Shown: positions 26,823 through 36,719, numbered from the stretch's first letter. The stretch is 64,000 nucleotides of DNA from Anaerolineae bacterium (GCA_022820665.1 JAJEFB010000031.1:124001-188000); one strand, 5' to 3'. Notes: generated by a model from the letters alone, not told the origin. Made by a program: numbers and translations.

Positions 26823-27629
26823 ATGGAAGCGCAAGGCTGGGAGCGAATTGACTTGGAGCGGTTAGAACGTTCGGGATTGGCCTATTATCGCAACGAGAAT
26901 TGGCGCGGTTTGGCGCATGGCATATTCACGCGTCGCGGCGGGGCTAGCAGAGGACAATGGACCTCGCTGAATGTGGGGGGCAACATCGGTGACGATCCCG
27001 CTGCTGTCGGCGAGAATCACCGGCGTATGTATGATGCGCTCAAGGCGCAAGGCGGTCGAGCGACAACGACCTGGCTGGTGCACGGTACGGATGTCCTGGC
27101 GGTCGCCGCGCCGCGCAACAGAAGCGGTTACCTGGCAAAAGCTGATGGGATGATTACGGATCAGCCCAATCTACCTCTGGTGATGCGCTTCGCAGACTGT
27201 GTGCCGCTGCTTCTTTACGATCCGGTGAAGCGGGCAATTGGGTTGGGGCACGCGGGCTGGCGGGGTACCGTGAAGGGTATCGCGGCAAAAATAGTAAAGT
27301 CCATGAGGAGCGCCTACGGAAGCAGTCCTCAAGACATTCAAGTTGTCATCGGTCCGGCGATTTCTCATCCAAATTACCAGGTCGGCAGCGAAGTGGTAAA
27401 CGCAGCCTTCAAATACTTTGGCGAGGACTCGGGGGTGGTCCGAATTGATCCAAATGATGGCGCCGCCTGTCTTGATCTGTGGCTGGCGAACCAGTTGGAT
27501 TTCCAGCGGGCGGGCGTGGAAGAGGTTGAAGTGTTGCGCCTTTGCACATATGAAAATACCGACGATTTCTTTTCCCACCGCGCGGAACAGGGCAAGACGG
27601 GTCGATTCGGAGTGATCATATCGCTATGA
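26823..27629 (+). CDS. pgeF: Peptidoglycan editing factor PgeF (laccase-domain protein)
   Basis: A purine-nucleoside-phosphorylase-like, copper/zinc-binding protein of the YfiH/DUF152 family, which removes wrongly incorporated amino acids from peptidoglycan precursors in E. coli. The three metal ligands lie in TWLVHGTDVL, MRFADCVPLL and IGLGHAGWRGT. The start at ATG 26823 is preferred; an upstream GTG at 26802 is possible. The stop overlaps the next gene (ATGA), and yggS is a frequent partner. Confidence 0.93.
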   Translation: MEAQGWERIDLERLERSGLAYYRNENWRGLAHGIFTRRGGASRGQWTSLNVGGNIGDDPAAVGENHRRMYDALKAQGGRATTTWLVHGTDVLAVAAPRNRSGYLAKADGMITDQPNLPLVMRFADCVPLLLYDPVKRAIGLGHAGWRGTVKGIAAKIVKSMRSAYGSSPQDIQVVIGPAISHPNYQVGSEVVNAAFKYFGEDSGVVRIDPNDGAACLDLWLANQLDFQRAGVEEVEVLRLCTYENTDDFFSHRAEQGKTGRFGVIISL

Positions 27630-28351
27630 GTATCGCGGATAATATCAAGCGCGTCGAAGACTCAATTGCGGCTGCCTGCGCCAAGGTCGGTAGAGACCCG
27701 GCGGAAATTACGCTTGTTGCCGTCAGCAAGCAGAAGACCGTCGCAGATATCGTAGCTGCCGCGGCTGCCGGAATAAATCATTTTGGCGAAAACCGCGTAG
27801 AAGAGGGTATGGAAAAGATTGAAGCTGTCAACAACATGGTGGCGACGCCCCTCACATGGCACATGGTTGGCCACGTGCAAAGCCGCAAAGCCAAACGGGT
27901 GCTGCCGCTATTCGACCTGGTTCAGTCGGTTGACAGCTTGCGATTGGCGCAGAAGCTGTCGAACTTGGCGGGAGCGAAAAACCAGAGTCTTGAGGTCTTG
28001 CTGGAGATTAATATATCGGGAGAAGCATCGAAATACGGACTAAAGGGTTATAATTGCTGTGGAGATAATGCGCAGAAGGAAAGATTGCGGGGTGAAATCG
28101 GCGCTATCCTGGCGCTGAGAGGTTTGCGCGTGAAGGGATTGATGACGATGGCGCCTTTGGGCGCGGGTCCCCAGGCGCTTCGTAAAGTATTTGCCGATCT
28201 CTTTTCCTTGCGAGAGGAGTTGACAAGCGTGTTCGCCATTTCGCTGCCGGAGTTAAGCATGGGAATGACGGACGATTATCAGATTGCCATAGAAGAGGGC
28301 GCGACCATGGTCCGCATTGGCCGCGCGATATTTGGTGAACGCAAGGGTTAG
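27626..28351 (+). CDS. yggS: YggS-family PLP homeostasis protein
   Basis: A 241-residue single-domain PLP-binding protein with the fold of alanine racemase. The PLP lysine lies in VAVSKQKTVADI (near residue 36), and NHFGENRVEEGMEK and WHMVGHVQSRKAKRV are diagnostic. It buffers pyridoxal phosphate and has no known catalysis. Coupled to pgeF and followed 31 bases later by yggT, the common Gram-positive-type order. Confidence 0.94.
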   Translation: MSIADNIKRVEDSIAAACAKVGRDPAEITLVAVSKQKTVADIVAAAAAGINHFGENRVEEGMEKIEAVNNMVATPLTWHMVGHVQSRKAKRVLPLFDLVQSVDSLRLAQKLSNLAGAKNQSLEVLLEINISGEASKYGLKGYNCCGDNAQKERLRGEIGAILALRGLRVKGLMTMAPLGAGPQALRKVFADLFSLREELTSVFAISLPELSMGMTDDYQIAIEEGATMVRIGRAIFGERKG

Positions 28352-28382
28352 TTTAGGACGATCAAGAAAGGTTAGATGACCA

Positions 28383-28628
28383 ATGGAATCACTGTTTCTG
28401 ATTATTTTCTGGGCGCTGCAAGTCTATCAATTGATCCTTTTGGCAAGGGTGTTGATGACCTGGATACCGAATCTCGATTACAACAACCCGATCGCTCGAT
28501 TCTTGTACCAAGCGACGGAACCGGTACTCGCGCCTATCCGTAAAGCTTTGCCACAAATGGGCGGTATTGATCTCAGCCCATTAGTTGTCTTTCTGGGAAT
28601 CAGTGTTCTGATGCAACTGATCTTCTAG
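28383..28628 (+). CDS. yggT: YggT-family small membrane protein
   Basis: An 81-residue protein with two hydrophobic helices around the loop LMTWIPNLDYNNPIARFLYQATEPVLAPIRKALP, the signature of YggT/Ycf19 proteins. Members are tied to cell division, osmotic stress or thylakoid organisation; the role here is unknown. Confidence 0.9.
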   Translation: MESLFLIIFWALQVYQLILLARVLMTWIPNLDYNNPIARFLYQATEPVLAPIRKALPQMGGIDLSPLVVFLGISVLMQLIF

Positions 28629-28695
28629 GCTGGCTCGCCCGCTTCCGCCTGCCGGCTGTGTTGCCGTATCGTGGCGACGATTGATCTTGGCACAC

Positions 28696-29397
28696 TCAGA
28701 TCTTTAGCAGGATTCTGCCGCAGTTGCTGCAGCTAACAAGGTTGTCCCTGCGGTTGATGGCAGCCAGTACTGTGTTGTCTTGTTCAATGCCGCAGATAGT
28801 GCAGGTCTTTTGTCTCAGAACGGCGACCGGACGGTTGCCCTTGGCTCTTCTCATGTTGTTATAGGTTTGCAGCGCAGCGCCGGGGGTTTTTGCAAGCGCG
28901 CTTTTTCGTTTGGTCATCAGGCGCTCAATCTCGCCCGAAAGCGCAGTCTTTTCATTCATCAAATCTTGCTGCTGTTCGTCGTGCTGTCCTTTGATTTCTT
29001 CCAATAGTTGCTTGCTTTCTTCCATGTCCTGGCTGACCTGGTCCCGCGCTATCATCAGTTGCAAGAGTTGATCATCGAGGTGGGCGCGCCGGCGGGTGAG
29101 TGAGTCGACTTCCATCTGCATGTCCTGCAATTCTTTTGGGTTTCCCACGCTGCCGCTGTAGAGTCGGGTTTCGGTCGCCTTGCGTTTTTCGACGACCGCT
29201 TCAATCTGAAGCTCTATGTCCCGGACAAGTTTGCTGTTGTCATCGAGCGCCGCTTCGGCGACTGCAAATTCTTCTTTGGCTTGTCGGAGCAGTTCATCGT
29301 CCTCCAGTTGCGCGTTGACGGATTTCATGCGTTTTGTGCGTTCAATAATATCGAGCTCGATCGTTTGAATTTCGTACAGTGCCCGCGCTGCCGTCAT
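28696..29397 (-). CDS. C4-type zinc-ribbon coiled-coil protein (CT398/DUF164-like)
   Basis: About 233 residues: a long coiled coil (about 1-170) followed by a C-terminal zinc ribbon with CTICG and CSNCGRIL. This is the CT398/HP0958 family, implicated in flagellar or RpoN-linked functions in some bacteria, but widely present as a conserved gene of unclear role. The start is placed at ATG 29397 (MTAARALYEI); a frame to 29427 adds ten residues. Confidence 0.87.
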   Translation of the reverse strand: MTAARALYEIQTIELDIIERTKRMKSVNAQLEDDELLRQAKEEFAVAEAALDDNSKLVRDIELQIEAVVEKRKATETRLYSGSVGNPKELQDMQMEVDSLTRRRAHLDDQLLQLMIARDQVSQDMEESKQLLEEIKGQHDEQQQDLMNEKTALSGEIERLMTKRKSALAKTPGAALQTYNNMRRAKGNRPVAVLRQKTCTICGIEQDNTVLAAINRRDNLVSCSNCGRILLKI

Positions 29398-29589
29398 GAT
29401 TGCTCCCTCAACTTCCTTACTGCGCACTATTGTAACCGATTGAAGGTATGTTTCGTAACGGGTATGCGAGCTATTCTATCCCCTACCGCGCGACTCGCGA
29501 GAATACGCTGGCCAGCTCTGTCGCAAAGCCGGTTGTTTCCATAAACAGTATAATTCAGCCTGTAACAGCATCGCCTTGGAACAGCGAAA

Positions 29590-31458
29590 ATGCCAATTCT
29601 CAAGTCAAAGCCGCTCCGCCGGATCTCAGAAAGACTTGTCATCACACTGGTCTGTTTGTATCTTCTGTCGCCCTTTGGCGCTACATTCAATGGCGTGGTC
29701 ATTCCCGATGCCCACGCCCTAACGTACGGGCTGATATTTGCCGCGCTTTTCGCCTGGTCAGTCACGCGCCTCCGCCACAAGTGGCGCTGGCATCGCAGCG
29801 CCCTGGATCCGATCATGCCGCTGTGGCTGCTGGCAATAGGGGCATCCATGCTGGCAAACCCGGAGGCTCTGCGCCGCAGCCTCATTGCCCTGTGGTTTGT
29901 CGCCATATATATCGCTACCTGGTACTTTCTGCACGACTGGATCGCAAATCGACCAAGCTCCAAAGAATTGGCTGTGGATGGCTTGCTTGGGGCGGGCTTG
30001 ATGGTGATCATCTTTAGCGCCCTGCAAATCCTGAATACAGGCAGGTTGCTGCAGCCGGTCAGCGTCATTGGCAATTCCAATGCGCTTGGCTCGGTCCTGG
30101 TCGTGATTGTCCCGCTTGCGCTTAGGAAAGTTTGGCGGGCGCGAGCCGGCGCGCATAGAGTAATCTGGCGCATATACTCCGCAATCGCCATCGCCAACCT
30201 GATACTGACGCTGTCGCGCGGAGCCTGGATCGGGCTATTTGTCGCCTGCGCCACGCTCTTGCTGCTGTTGCTGGCTCATTTTGCTTTATTATCGCCCGCG
30301 CGTTTTCTGGTTTGGTGGGGCAAACGAAGGGAGCGTAGTCGACGCCTGGCGCTCGCTTCATCGGTCATGGTCATTATTTGTCTGCTCTGCGCTGCGGCTC
30401 TGATTGTCCACTCCTTCACGTTGCGGGAACGAAGCGCGGACCTTCGTACCGAGATCTGGCAGTCGGCGCTAAGCCAGTTCTCGCACGCGCCCTTTACGGG
30501 CCAGGGTCTTTTCGCCTTTGGCAGGAACAACGGTCGGCATCTTTCCATTCCGCCTGCGCAGGGTTATGCGCACGCCCATAATCTGCCGCTGAATGTCGCC
30601 GCGGAGATGGGAATCCTTGGATTATCGGCTTTAGGCGCGACCGTCGCGCTGACAGTCCATCGTTTACACCGTATTTGGCATGTCAAGACCGGCGAAGATC
30701 GCCTGGATTGGATCTTCTTTGTGGCGCCGGTTGTGGGATTTGGCGTTCATCATTTCTTCGATGTCACCGCCATGATGCCCGCAGTCGCTTTGCTCGGTAT
30801 TGTTTCACTGGTTCTGGCGCTTGATCCAAGTCATGAGCACAGGTTAGCGTCGGCGCGGTCCGGGATGTTATGCGCTTTGGGCTTAACGCTTCTCTGGATT
30901 TGCCTCTTGGCTCTCGGCGTCAGGAACATTCCAGTCAAGAGTCGCTACATTGAGGTTTTGCGGCTGTCGAGGGCGAGCAACGATTATCCCAACTTCGGCA
31001 AACAAGCGCTTCAATATCGTCAAGCGCTGGATGCCCTGGACGAATTAATCGTGAGCGACCCGACAATGCCCGTCTATCACTTGCAGAGCGCTATCTTATG
31101 GGGCCTTCTTGCCGCGGTCGGAGAGGGGGACGCCATAGCTGAAGGGATCGAAGCCTTCGAGCGCTTCTTGGATTTGGAACCCTACCATGCCATCTCCTGG
31201 GCCAATCTCGCAGTGCTGCAATGGCAATCGGGCGACCGATCTGCCGCGATCCGCTCAATGGAGCGAGCGCGCAGTTTGGCGCCGAGAGTACCGCTGTTCG
31301 CGATAAAACTTTACCAATATCGGAACGACGACCCTATCGCGTCGATTTCGCTGCCGCACAGTCGTTACAATCAGGATTTCACGCGTTACCAATTCCTGGC
31401 CGAGTCCTTGCCAGTAACCTTCTTGCCACAGATTACCTGGAGCTTCCAGCAGCCGTGA
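29590..31458 (+). CDS. O-antigen ligase/polymerase-like membrane protein with TPR tail
   Basis: A 622-residue protein with about 11-12 membrane helices in the first 430 residues. It has the Wzy_C/WaaL-type periplasmic loop near TGQGLFAFGRNNGRH and GYAHAHNLPLNVAAEMG. The C-terminal ~150 residues look like TPRs (AISWANLAVLQWQSGDRSAAIRSMERARSL). Family members polymerise or ligate lipid-linked glycans outside the membrane. It begins a same-strand run of envelope genes. A TATAAT box at 29549-29554 may belong to its promoter, with no good -35. Confidence 0.85.
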   Translation: MPILKSKPLRRISERLVITLVCLYLLSPFGATFNGVVIPDAHALTYGLIFAALFAWSVTRLRHKWRWHRSALDPIMPLWLLAIGASMLANPEALRRSLIALWFVAIYIATWYFLHDWIANRPSSKELAVDGLLGAGLMVIIFSALQILNTGRLLQPVSVIGNSNALGSVLVVIVPLALRKVWRARAGAHRVIWRIYSAIAIANLILTLSRGAWIGLFVACATLLLLLLAHFALLSPARFLVWWGKRRERSRRLALASSVMVIICLLCAAALIVHSFTLRERSADLRTEIWQSALSQFSHAPFTGQGLFAFGRNNGRHLSIPPAQGYAHAHNLPLNVAAEMGILGLSALGATVALTVHRLHRIWHVKTGEDRLDWIFFVAPVVGFGVHHFFDVTAMMPAVALLGIVSLVLALDPSHEHRLASARSGMLCALGLTLLWICLLALGVRNIPVKSRYIEVLRLSRASNDYPNFGKQALQYRQALDALDELIVSDPTMPVYHLQSAILWGLLAAVGEGDAIAEGIEAFERFLDLEPYHAISWANLAVLQWQSGDRSAAIRSMERARSLAPRVPLFAIKLYQYRNDDPIASISLPHSRYNQDFTRYQFLAESLPVTFLPQITWSFQQP

Positions 31459-31525
31459 GTCTATTCCGTAATCAATTCAGGCATGCGAATGTCGCACTCC
31501 GTTCAAGTCGACAGCAGGAAGGCAT

Positions 31526-32998
31526 ATGGTGAGTCGACTAAATCGACTAACAACCGAACGCAGCGCGATAGTCATTCTCTTCTTGCTGGTATTCGCGATG
31601 GCTTCGCGAATCAGCGTCGATACCGACCTGTGGTGGCATCTGCGCAGCGGACAAACCATCGCTGAGACCGGACAACTCATTTACCCGGATCCCTTTTCGC
31701 ATACCTTCACCGATGTCGTCCATTGGAACCATAGCGCCCTTTCCGATTTGCTGCTTTACGCGATTTGGAGACATGCTGGTTTCGCCGGGATTACAGTCGC
31801 CACGGCAATCGTGGCTGTAGCTGGCATGTCGTTTCTATTCGTTACTTGCCGCGGTTCAGCCTATCCACGCGCATTTCTTATTGTGATGGGCGCTGCGACT
31901 GCGGCTGTCTTCTGGTCGCCACGTCCGCAGATGCTGTCCTTTCTGTTTGCATCGGTTCTGCTCTGGATCTTGCGCGACCTGAAATACAACCGGCGTGACC
32001 GTTTGCTGTGGATCCCCCCTCTGCTAATGATCTGGTGCAATGCGCACGGCGGATTCATCATCGCTTATCTTCTACTTGGCGCATTTGTTCTTGGCGAAGT
32101 CTTCAATTCAAAATTGGGAACGTGCGATAGCCCTCTGCCATTCCAGTACATTCGCAAGCTCTTGCTGCTGTCCCTCACGTCAATTCCATTGCTCGCTCTT
32201 AATCCGCTCGGTATTCGCGCCTATGCCGTGCCGTTTAGCACGATTCTTATGCCCGAATTGAACCGGTACATTCAGGAATGGCAATCGCCTGATTTCAGTC
32301 AGACCCATACCTGGGGCTTCGTCCTTTTGCTGGCGCTGGTTCTCGGGACGCTTAGTTGGAGCAAACGCAAACTTGACTTCACAGAGTGCTTTCTAGTGTG
32401 CGGCAGCGCCGCGATGGGACTGCTGGCGGCCAGGAATCTTGCCCTGTTCGCGATCGCGGCGGCGCCGGTTGCCTGCGATCACTTGAACGACATTTTGGGG
32501 CGCCGAGGGTGGGTGATCCCATTTCGAGACCTCGAGTCGCCGGTCCGCGCTGTCATAAACCTTTGCCTGGTCATCCTGGTATCAATGGGTCTGGCAGCGC
32601 ACTTGCGTCATCTGCTGTCTACTGAAACCATTAGCGCGGGCCTGAAATCCGCCTTGCCGGTTGCTGCCGTTGAACACTTGGATTCCCTGGAACTGCAAGG
32701 AAATATGTTCAACAGCTACAATTGGGGCGGATACCTGATGTTTCACAAGCCTGAGTATCCTGTATTCATCGACGGACGCAGCGATCTCTACCGGTCATTC
32801 CTCGATGAATATTATCGTATCGCTACAGCCAGGGACGGCTGGCAGCAGGCGCTTGACCGATGGCGGATCGGCTTTGCCGTGATTGAAAGCAATAGCGGGC
32901 TGGCCGCGGCTTTGGCATCGGATCAAGATTGGGAAACTGCTTATCAGGATCCGCTCGCCAGCATATTCCTGCGTCGAAGCCCCTTGACCAATGGATAA
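31526..32998 (+). CDS. Polytopic membrane protein, GT-C-like
   Basis: A 490-residue protein with about ten hydrophobic segments. An N-terminal exoplasmic loop reads SVDTDLWWHLRSGQTI with acidic DTD, as seen in GT-C oligosaccharide transferases that use polyprenyl-phosphate sugars. A soluble C-terminal part (FNSYNWGGYLMFHKPEYP, FIDGRSDLYR) is shared by a family common in Chloroflexota and Planctomycetes, though I cannot name it. Function is inferred from topology and neighbours. Confidence 0.72.
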   Translation: MVSRLNRLTTERSAIVILFLLVFAMASRISVDTDLWWHLRSGQTIAETGQLIYPDPFSHTFTDVVHWNHSALSDLLLYAIWRHAGFAGITVATAIVAVAGMSFLFVTCRGSAYPRAFLIVMGAATAAVFWSPRPQMLSFLFASVLLWILRDLKYNRRDRLLWIPPLLMIWCNAHGGFIIAYLLLGAFVLGEVFNSKLGTCDSPLPFQYIRKLLLLSLTSIPLLALNPLGIRAYAVPFSTILMPELNRYIQEWQSPDFSQTHTWGFVLLLALVLGTLSWSKRKLDFTECFLVCGSAAMGLLAARNLALFAIAAAPVACDHLNDILGRRGWVIPFRDLESPVRAVINLCLVILVSMGLAAHLRHLLSTETISAGLKSALPVAAVEHLDSLELQGNMFNSYNWGGYLMFHKPEYPVFIDGRSDLYRSFLDEYYRIATARDGWQQALDRWRIGFAVIESNSGLAAALASDQDWETAYQDPLASIFLRRSPLTNG

Positions 32999-33004
32999 TT
33001 TGTC

Positions 33005-34276
33005 ATGAATAACGGCATTGCAGACTCACTTGGCAGCATACGCGCCCTGGTGATGCTCTACTTGAGCTTTCGTCTCTTGATGCTCCTGGCTTACCAACCA
33101 GTTCTAACGGAACATGGCGAAGTTGGTATTGGCGCCGGCGGCGACAGGCTTTTTCACTTCCGCCTGGCCGCGCTTGCCGATGAAGGCAAGTTGCCCTTCC
33201 GAGATTGGTGGAGTGAATTCCCGCCGATCTGGCCGGCGATTTCCACGAGTGTCTATCTGCTTTTGGGCGAGAAAGTCAATTACAGCAACTGGTCTTTTGT
33301 ACTGGGCATGCTGATGCTCGCTTTCGAGACGGGGAACTTGCTCCTGGTTCGGGGCATCGGCTGCCTGCTCTATGGCGAATCCACCGGCGCAAACCTGGCA
33401 TGGGTTTACGCAATCTCGATTGCTCCCGCCATTTTCATGTGGTGGAATTTCGATAGCATGATGAATTTCTTTTTCCTGATCGGCATTTACTACTTGATCA
33501 AAGGGCGTGATTCACGAGCTGCCTTGGCGACAGCCGCCGGCGTTTTGGTAAAGTTCCTGCCCGCGCTGGTTTTCGGGGCGGTCATGCGCTATCGCCATAA
33601 GTCGACTATCATTCGCTTCGCGACGCTCAGCGCGACCCTGGTGATGTTGGCCTATCTCCCTTTGTTTGCCATCAATCAGGAATTGACCTACATCTCCTTG
33701 CGAGCGCAAGCTGAAAAGCCCAGTTCGCAGACCATTTGGGCGCTGCTGGACGGCAATTACTCGACTGGGAACTTCGGTGCGGTCGAAGATCGGCTTACGC
33801 AGCCGGACAAGGTCGATATTGGAGACAGGAATACGGCGAGGATATCCAACGGATTACGGCTGGCAATCGCGGTCGGATTAGGGATCTTGGTATTTCTGAC
33901 TACAAAACGCTATGACGATCGCGGCTTGGTCGCGTTCGCAGGGCTTACTATCCTGATCTTTTATCTACAGGCGCAGGCTTGGAGCCCGCAGTGGGTGACC
34001 TTAATCATACCCTTAACCTTGCTCGCCTTTCCCAGCGTCCAAGGCGTACTGGCAACCATCACGCTGAGCTTGCTGGCATTCGCGGAGTATCCCATGTTAT
34101 GGAGCCGCGCCGCTGATCTGGATCCGCCAGGACAGATGGGAGGCGAGTGGTTCTTGCCCTGGGCGCTGATCGTACTCTTGCGCACCGGCTTGCTTGCGGG
34201 GCTGGCGGTGGCTTTCTACAAGGTCTTAAGAGAGCAGTCAGCGGCTACTAATTCCGGCGAACGGCAGACGCAATGA
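33005..34276 (+). CDS. Polytopic membrane protein, mannosyltransferase-like (GT-C/GT87-like)
   Basis: 423 residues, about ten membrane helices. It has an early exoplasmic loop with GDRLFHFRLAALADEGKLPFRDWWSEFPP, where the acidic/aromatic pattern and YLLLG resemble DUF2029/PIG-M-type mannosyltransferases. The stop overlaps the next start (ATGA). The donor would be a polyprenyl-linked sugar; this is inferred from fold-level similarity only. Confidence 0.7.
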   Translation: MNNGIADSLGSIRALVMLYLSFRLLMLLAYQPVLTEHGEVGIGAGGDRLFHFRLAALADEGKLPFRDWWSEFPPIWPAISTSVYLLLGEKVNYSNWSFVLGMLMLAFETGNLLLVRGIGCLLYGESTGANLAWVYAISIAPAIFMWWNFDSMMNFFFLIGIYYLIKGRDSRAALATAAGVLVKFLPALVFGAVMRYRHKSTIIRFATLSATLVMLAYLPLFAINQELTYISLRAQAEKPSSQTIWALLDGNYSTGNFGAVEDRLTQPDKVDIGDRNTARISNGLRLAIAVGLGILVFLTTKRYDDRGLVAFAGLTILIFYLQAQAWSPQWVTLIIPLTLLAFPSVQGVLATITLSLLAFAEYPMLWSRAADLDPPGQMGGEWFLPWALIVLLRTGLLAGLAVAFYKVLREQSAATNSGERQTQ

Positions 34277-34815
34277 AAAGGCGACGCCGCATGAGAGCGC
34301 TGGAAGATTTGCTCGCGCGATTGGCTTCAAATGATTTCGATCGGCGGGAGTATGCCCTGTTTCAACTCGGACTCATTCTTGATTGGAGCAATCTGGAAGA
34401 GGGCGTCGAGTTGGCGGCGCGCGCCTTATCGCGAGAGCAATTGCGGCTGCGCCTTTCCAGCGACGAACAGGAAATGGTCGCCGATCATCTGTTGCAGCTC
34501 GCGCTCCGGTTGAAAGAGAGTCGGGCCAGCGCCATCTGGACCTTGGGCAAAGTTGAAGGCGTCGTGCTCTTGGGACCGCTCCTGGCATTGATTAAGGCGA
34601 TAGGCGAGCAGCTATCCGACGAGGCCGCGTATCAAGCCTGTTGCGCGCTTGGCAAATGCCTGGCGGAAGGAAACAGTATCTCCGCGCCTGTTCGCGCGAG
34701 CCTGCGCGACGCAAAGCTCATGCTCATTTTGGATCGCTGGCGTCAGGGCGGCGACAAACGCCTGCAAATGACCGCTGGCAGAGCGATTGCAGTGATCAAG
34801 CAACTGGACGGTTAA
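34273..34815 (+). CDS. Helical HEAT-like protein of unknown function
   Basis: A 180-residue, entirely alpha-helical soluble protein with a very basic start (MKRRRRMRAL) and repeated Leu/Ala-rich helices such as REYALFQLGLILDWS and DEAAYQACCALGKCLAEG, suggestive of HEAT/ARM repeats. It is translationally coupled between two GT-C-like membrane proteins, so it may be an accessory or scaffolding factor for them. No named family recognised. Confidence 0.65.
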   Translation: MKRRRRMRALEDLLARLASNDFDRREYALFQLGLILDWSNLEEGVELAARALSREQLRLRLSSDEQEMVADHLLQLALRLKESRASAIWTLGKVEGVVLLGPLLALIKAIGEQLSDEAAYQACCALGKCLAEGNSISAPVRASLRDAKLMLILDRWRQGGDKRLQMTAGRAIAVIKQLDG

Positions 34816-34819
34816 ACCC

Positions 34820-36427
34820 ATGGGCAGGCATCGCAGCGCTGTAAGCTTTGGGATCGTTGCGCTTCTGATAGCCTGGGCGATGGCCAGGCTGTTCGCAAAT
34901 GGTCCCGGTTACACGGACAGCTTTTATCATTTGAATGTGGCAAATAGCTTGCATGTCGGCGACGGCTTCCTGGATCACTATCTCTGGACCTATGTCGACG
35001 CTCCCGATAGCTTGCCAGCGCCCTCGCATCGCTACTGGATGCCCCTGACATCAGTGCTCGCCGCGACCGGCATGGCGCTGCTTGCCGCGCCGGATAGCTT
35101 CCAGGCAGCGCAGTTCCTGTTTGTATTGGCGGCGGGGGGCGCCGGCGCAGTCGCCTATGTTCTCGCGACGTTGCTGGGCGGCCAGCGTCGACAGGCCTGG
35201 GTCGCGGGTCTGTTGACAGTAATGGGGGGCTACTTTGCGCCGCGTTGGGGCGCGATTGACAGCTTCGCTCCTTACGCGCTTATTGGGTCGCTCTGTCTGC
35301 TGTTGATCGGCATGTCGGCGAAATCGAAAGGGAATCGCTTTCTGTATGCCGCCTTGACCGGCCTATTCGCCGGGCTTTGTCACCTGACGCGTCCCGACGG
35401 CCTGTTAATGCTGTTCACTGCGCTTCTGGTCAGCTTTTGGTTTCAGCATGGGGAGTCGGGGATGCGCTCGCGAATGGGCTGGAATCGCGGCCTTTATACG
35501 GCTTTGGTCTTCACATGTTACATGCTCGCCATGTTTCCCTGGTTCCTGCGAAATCTCAACGCGACCGGCGCCGTATTGCCCGAAGGGGGCTTGCGAGCCA
35601 TCTGGTTCCGAGAATATGACGACTTGTTCAACTATCCCAACGATGCGTCGCCGGGGAATTTTTTTGCTGATGGTCTCGAAACTTTAACGACAACGCGCGC
35701 TATCGGGATAGCAAATGGTATCGGAACCTTTGTCGCGGTTGAGGGAGTGATCGTGCTCGCGCCCTTCATGTTGATTGGCCTTTGGCGCAGACGCCGGAAT
35801 CCTCTTCTTAATGGCTTCTGGGTCTGTGCCATCGCTATCCACCTGTTGATGTGTCTGGTGTTCCCATTGCCGGGCTACCGCGGTGGCCTCTTCCATGCGG
35901 TCTCTGCATTGTTTCCCTTTTGGACCGTCTTGGGCGTTTTGGGCTTGGACGACGCCATCAACTGGACCGCCAAACGAAGGGAATCGTGGAATCGCGGCTA
36001 TACCAAAGCGCTGTTTTCGATAACTGTATTGATCGTCGGCGCTTCCCTTTCGCTGGTGATCGCAGACCGGGCCGGCACGGGTCAAGAACCGGCGCTTCCC
36101 GCCGCCTACGCCGCCATCCATTCAGTTCTGCCGGACGATGTTCGTATCATGATTAATGATCCTGCGCGGCTCTATTACCAGTTGGGCATGACAGGCGTTT
36201 CTTTGCCTAACGAATCCATTGATGTCGCCTTCGAGATAGCCGCCAAATACGACGTCGGCTACATCCTGATGGAAAACGTGTCCGATGACGGATTCGCGCG
36301 CGCCGCGCCGCGGGAGCTCCAGTTCGACCTTGACGATCCACCGAGATTCCTGCGTCAGATTCTCTTGGAAGACCTTCCACATGCCCGTCTGTATGCCTTC
36401 CTGCATGACTCGCCAAAAGCATCTTGA
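34820..36427 (+). CDS. Polytopic glycosyltransferase-like membrane protein (GT-C/PMT-like)
   Basis: 535 residues, about ten membrane helices, with a first loop of the GT-C type: PGYTDSFYHLNVANSLHVGDG followed by SHRYWMPLTSVLAA. The Asp in YTDSFY corresponds to the catalytic acidic residue of GT-C enzymes. A soluble C-terminal domain of ~110 residues follows. It is the last intact member of the run; a fragment of a fifth related protein overlaps its end. Confidence 0.75.
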   Translation: MGRHRSAVSFGIVALLIAWAMARLFANGPGYTDSFYHLNVANSLHVGDGFLDHYLWTYVDAPDSLPAPSHRYWMPLTSVLAATGMALLAAPDSFQAAQFLFVLAAGGAGAVAYVLATLLGGQRRQAWVAGLLTVMGGYFAPRWGAIDSFAPYALIGSLCLLLIGMSAKSKGNRFLYAALTGLFAGLCHLTRPDGLLMLFTALLVSFWFQHGESGMRSRMGWNRGLYTALVFTCYMLAMFPWFLRNLNATGAVLPEGGLRAIWFREYDDLFNYPNDASPGNFFADGLETLTTTRAIGIANGIGTFVAVEGVIVLAPFMLIGLWRRRRNPLLNGFWVCAIAIHLLMCLVFPLPGYRGGLFHAVSALFPFWTVLGVLGLDDAINWTAKRRESWNRGYTKALFSITVLIVGASLSLVIADRAGTGQEPALPAAYAAIHSVLPDDVRIMINDPARLYYQLGMTGVSLPNESIDVAFEIAAKYDVGYILMENVSDDGFARAAPRELQFDLDDPPRFLRQILLEDLPHARLYAFLHDSPKAS

Positions 36428-36566
36428 TCTTGCGATTCTCATCGTTTCCTTTGCCTTGGCCGGGCTCTACGAGGCCAGCGGCGGCGGCGGTTTCCCTTTG
36501 AACTGGCGGGGCGACTGCCCACAAGATGGATGGGGCGCATTTCAACATTTTGGCAGAATGACATAA
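36405..36566 (+). pseudogene. 5' remnant of a further GT-C-like membrane protein gene
   Basis: A frame of 53 codons starting at ATG 36405, inside the end of the previous gene, encodes an N-terminal membrane helix (DLAILIVSFALAGLYEASG) and then GGGGFPLNW. Intact relatives usually continue GGGFPLDDxWIHxxYARN, the first catalytic loop of these glycosyltransferases. Here the frame degenerates within ~20 residues and stops. A coupled start plus abrupt loss of similarity suggests a deleted gene, next to a fragment of the interspersed repeat. The identity of the lost gene is inferred from family memory. Confidence 0.5.
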
Positions 36567-36629
36567 ATTGTCTGCGAATGAAGAGTTGCTCTTGCGTTGC
36601 GCTTATCCCAAAATAAAGGAGACAATGTA

Positions 36630-36666
36630 GCCGCACGGCGGCAGCGAAAAGATCTACCGCGCTCAC
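36630..36666 (+). repeat. 37-base hairpin motif, copy 1
   Basis: This 37-base block matches 36957-36993 at 31 of 37 positions without gaps. It begins with the hairpin GCCGC-ACG-GCGGC, continues AGCGAAA and ends GCTCAC. It lies after the GT-C remnant. See copy 2. Confidence 0.7.
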
Positions 36667-36719
36667 GCAAAATAGTAAGCCTTCTCGTCACATAAGCGAC
36701 GCGGTTTACATAAACAGGG

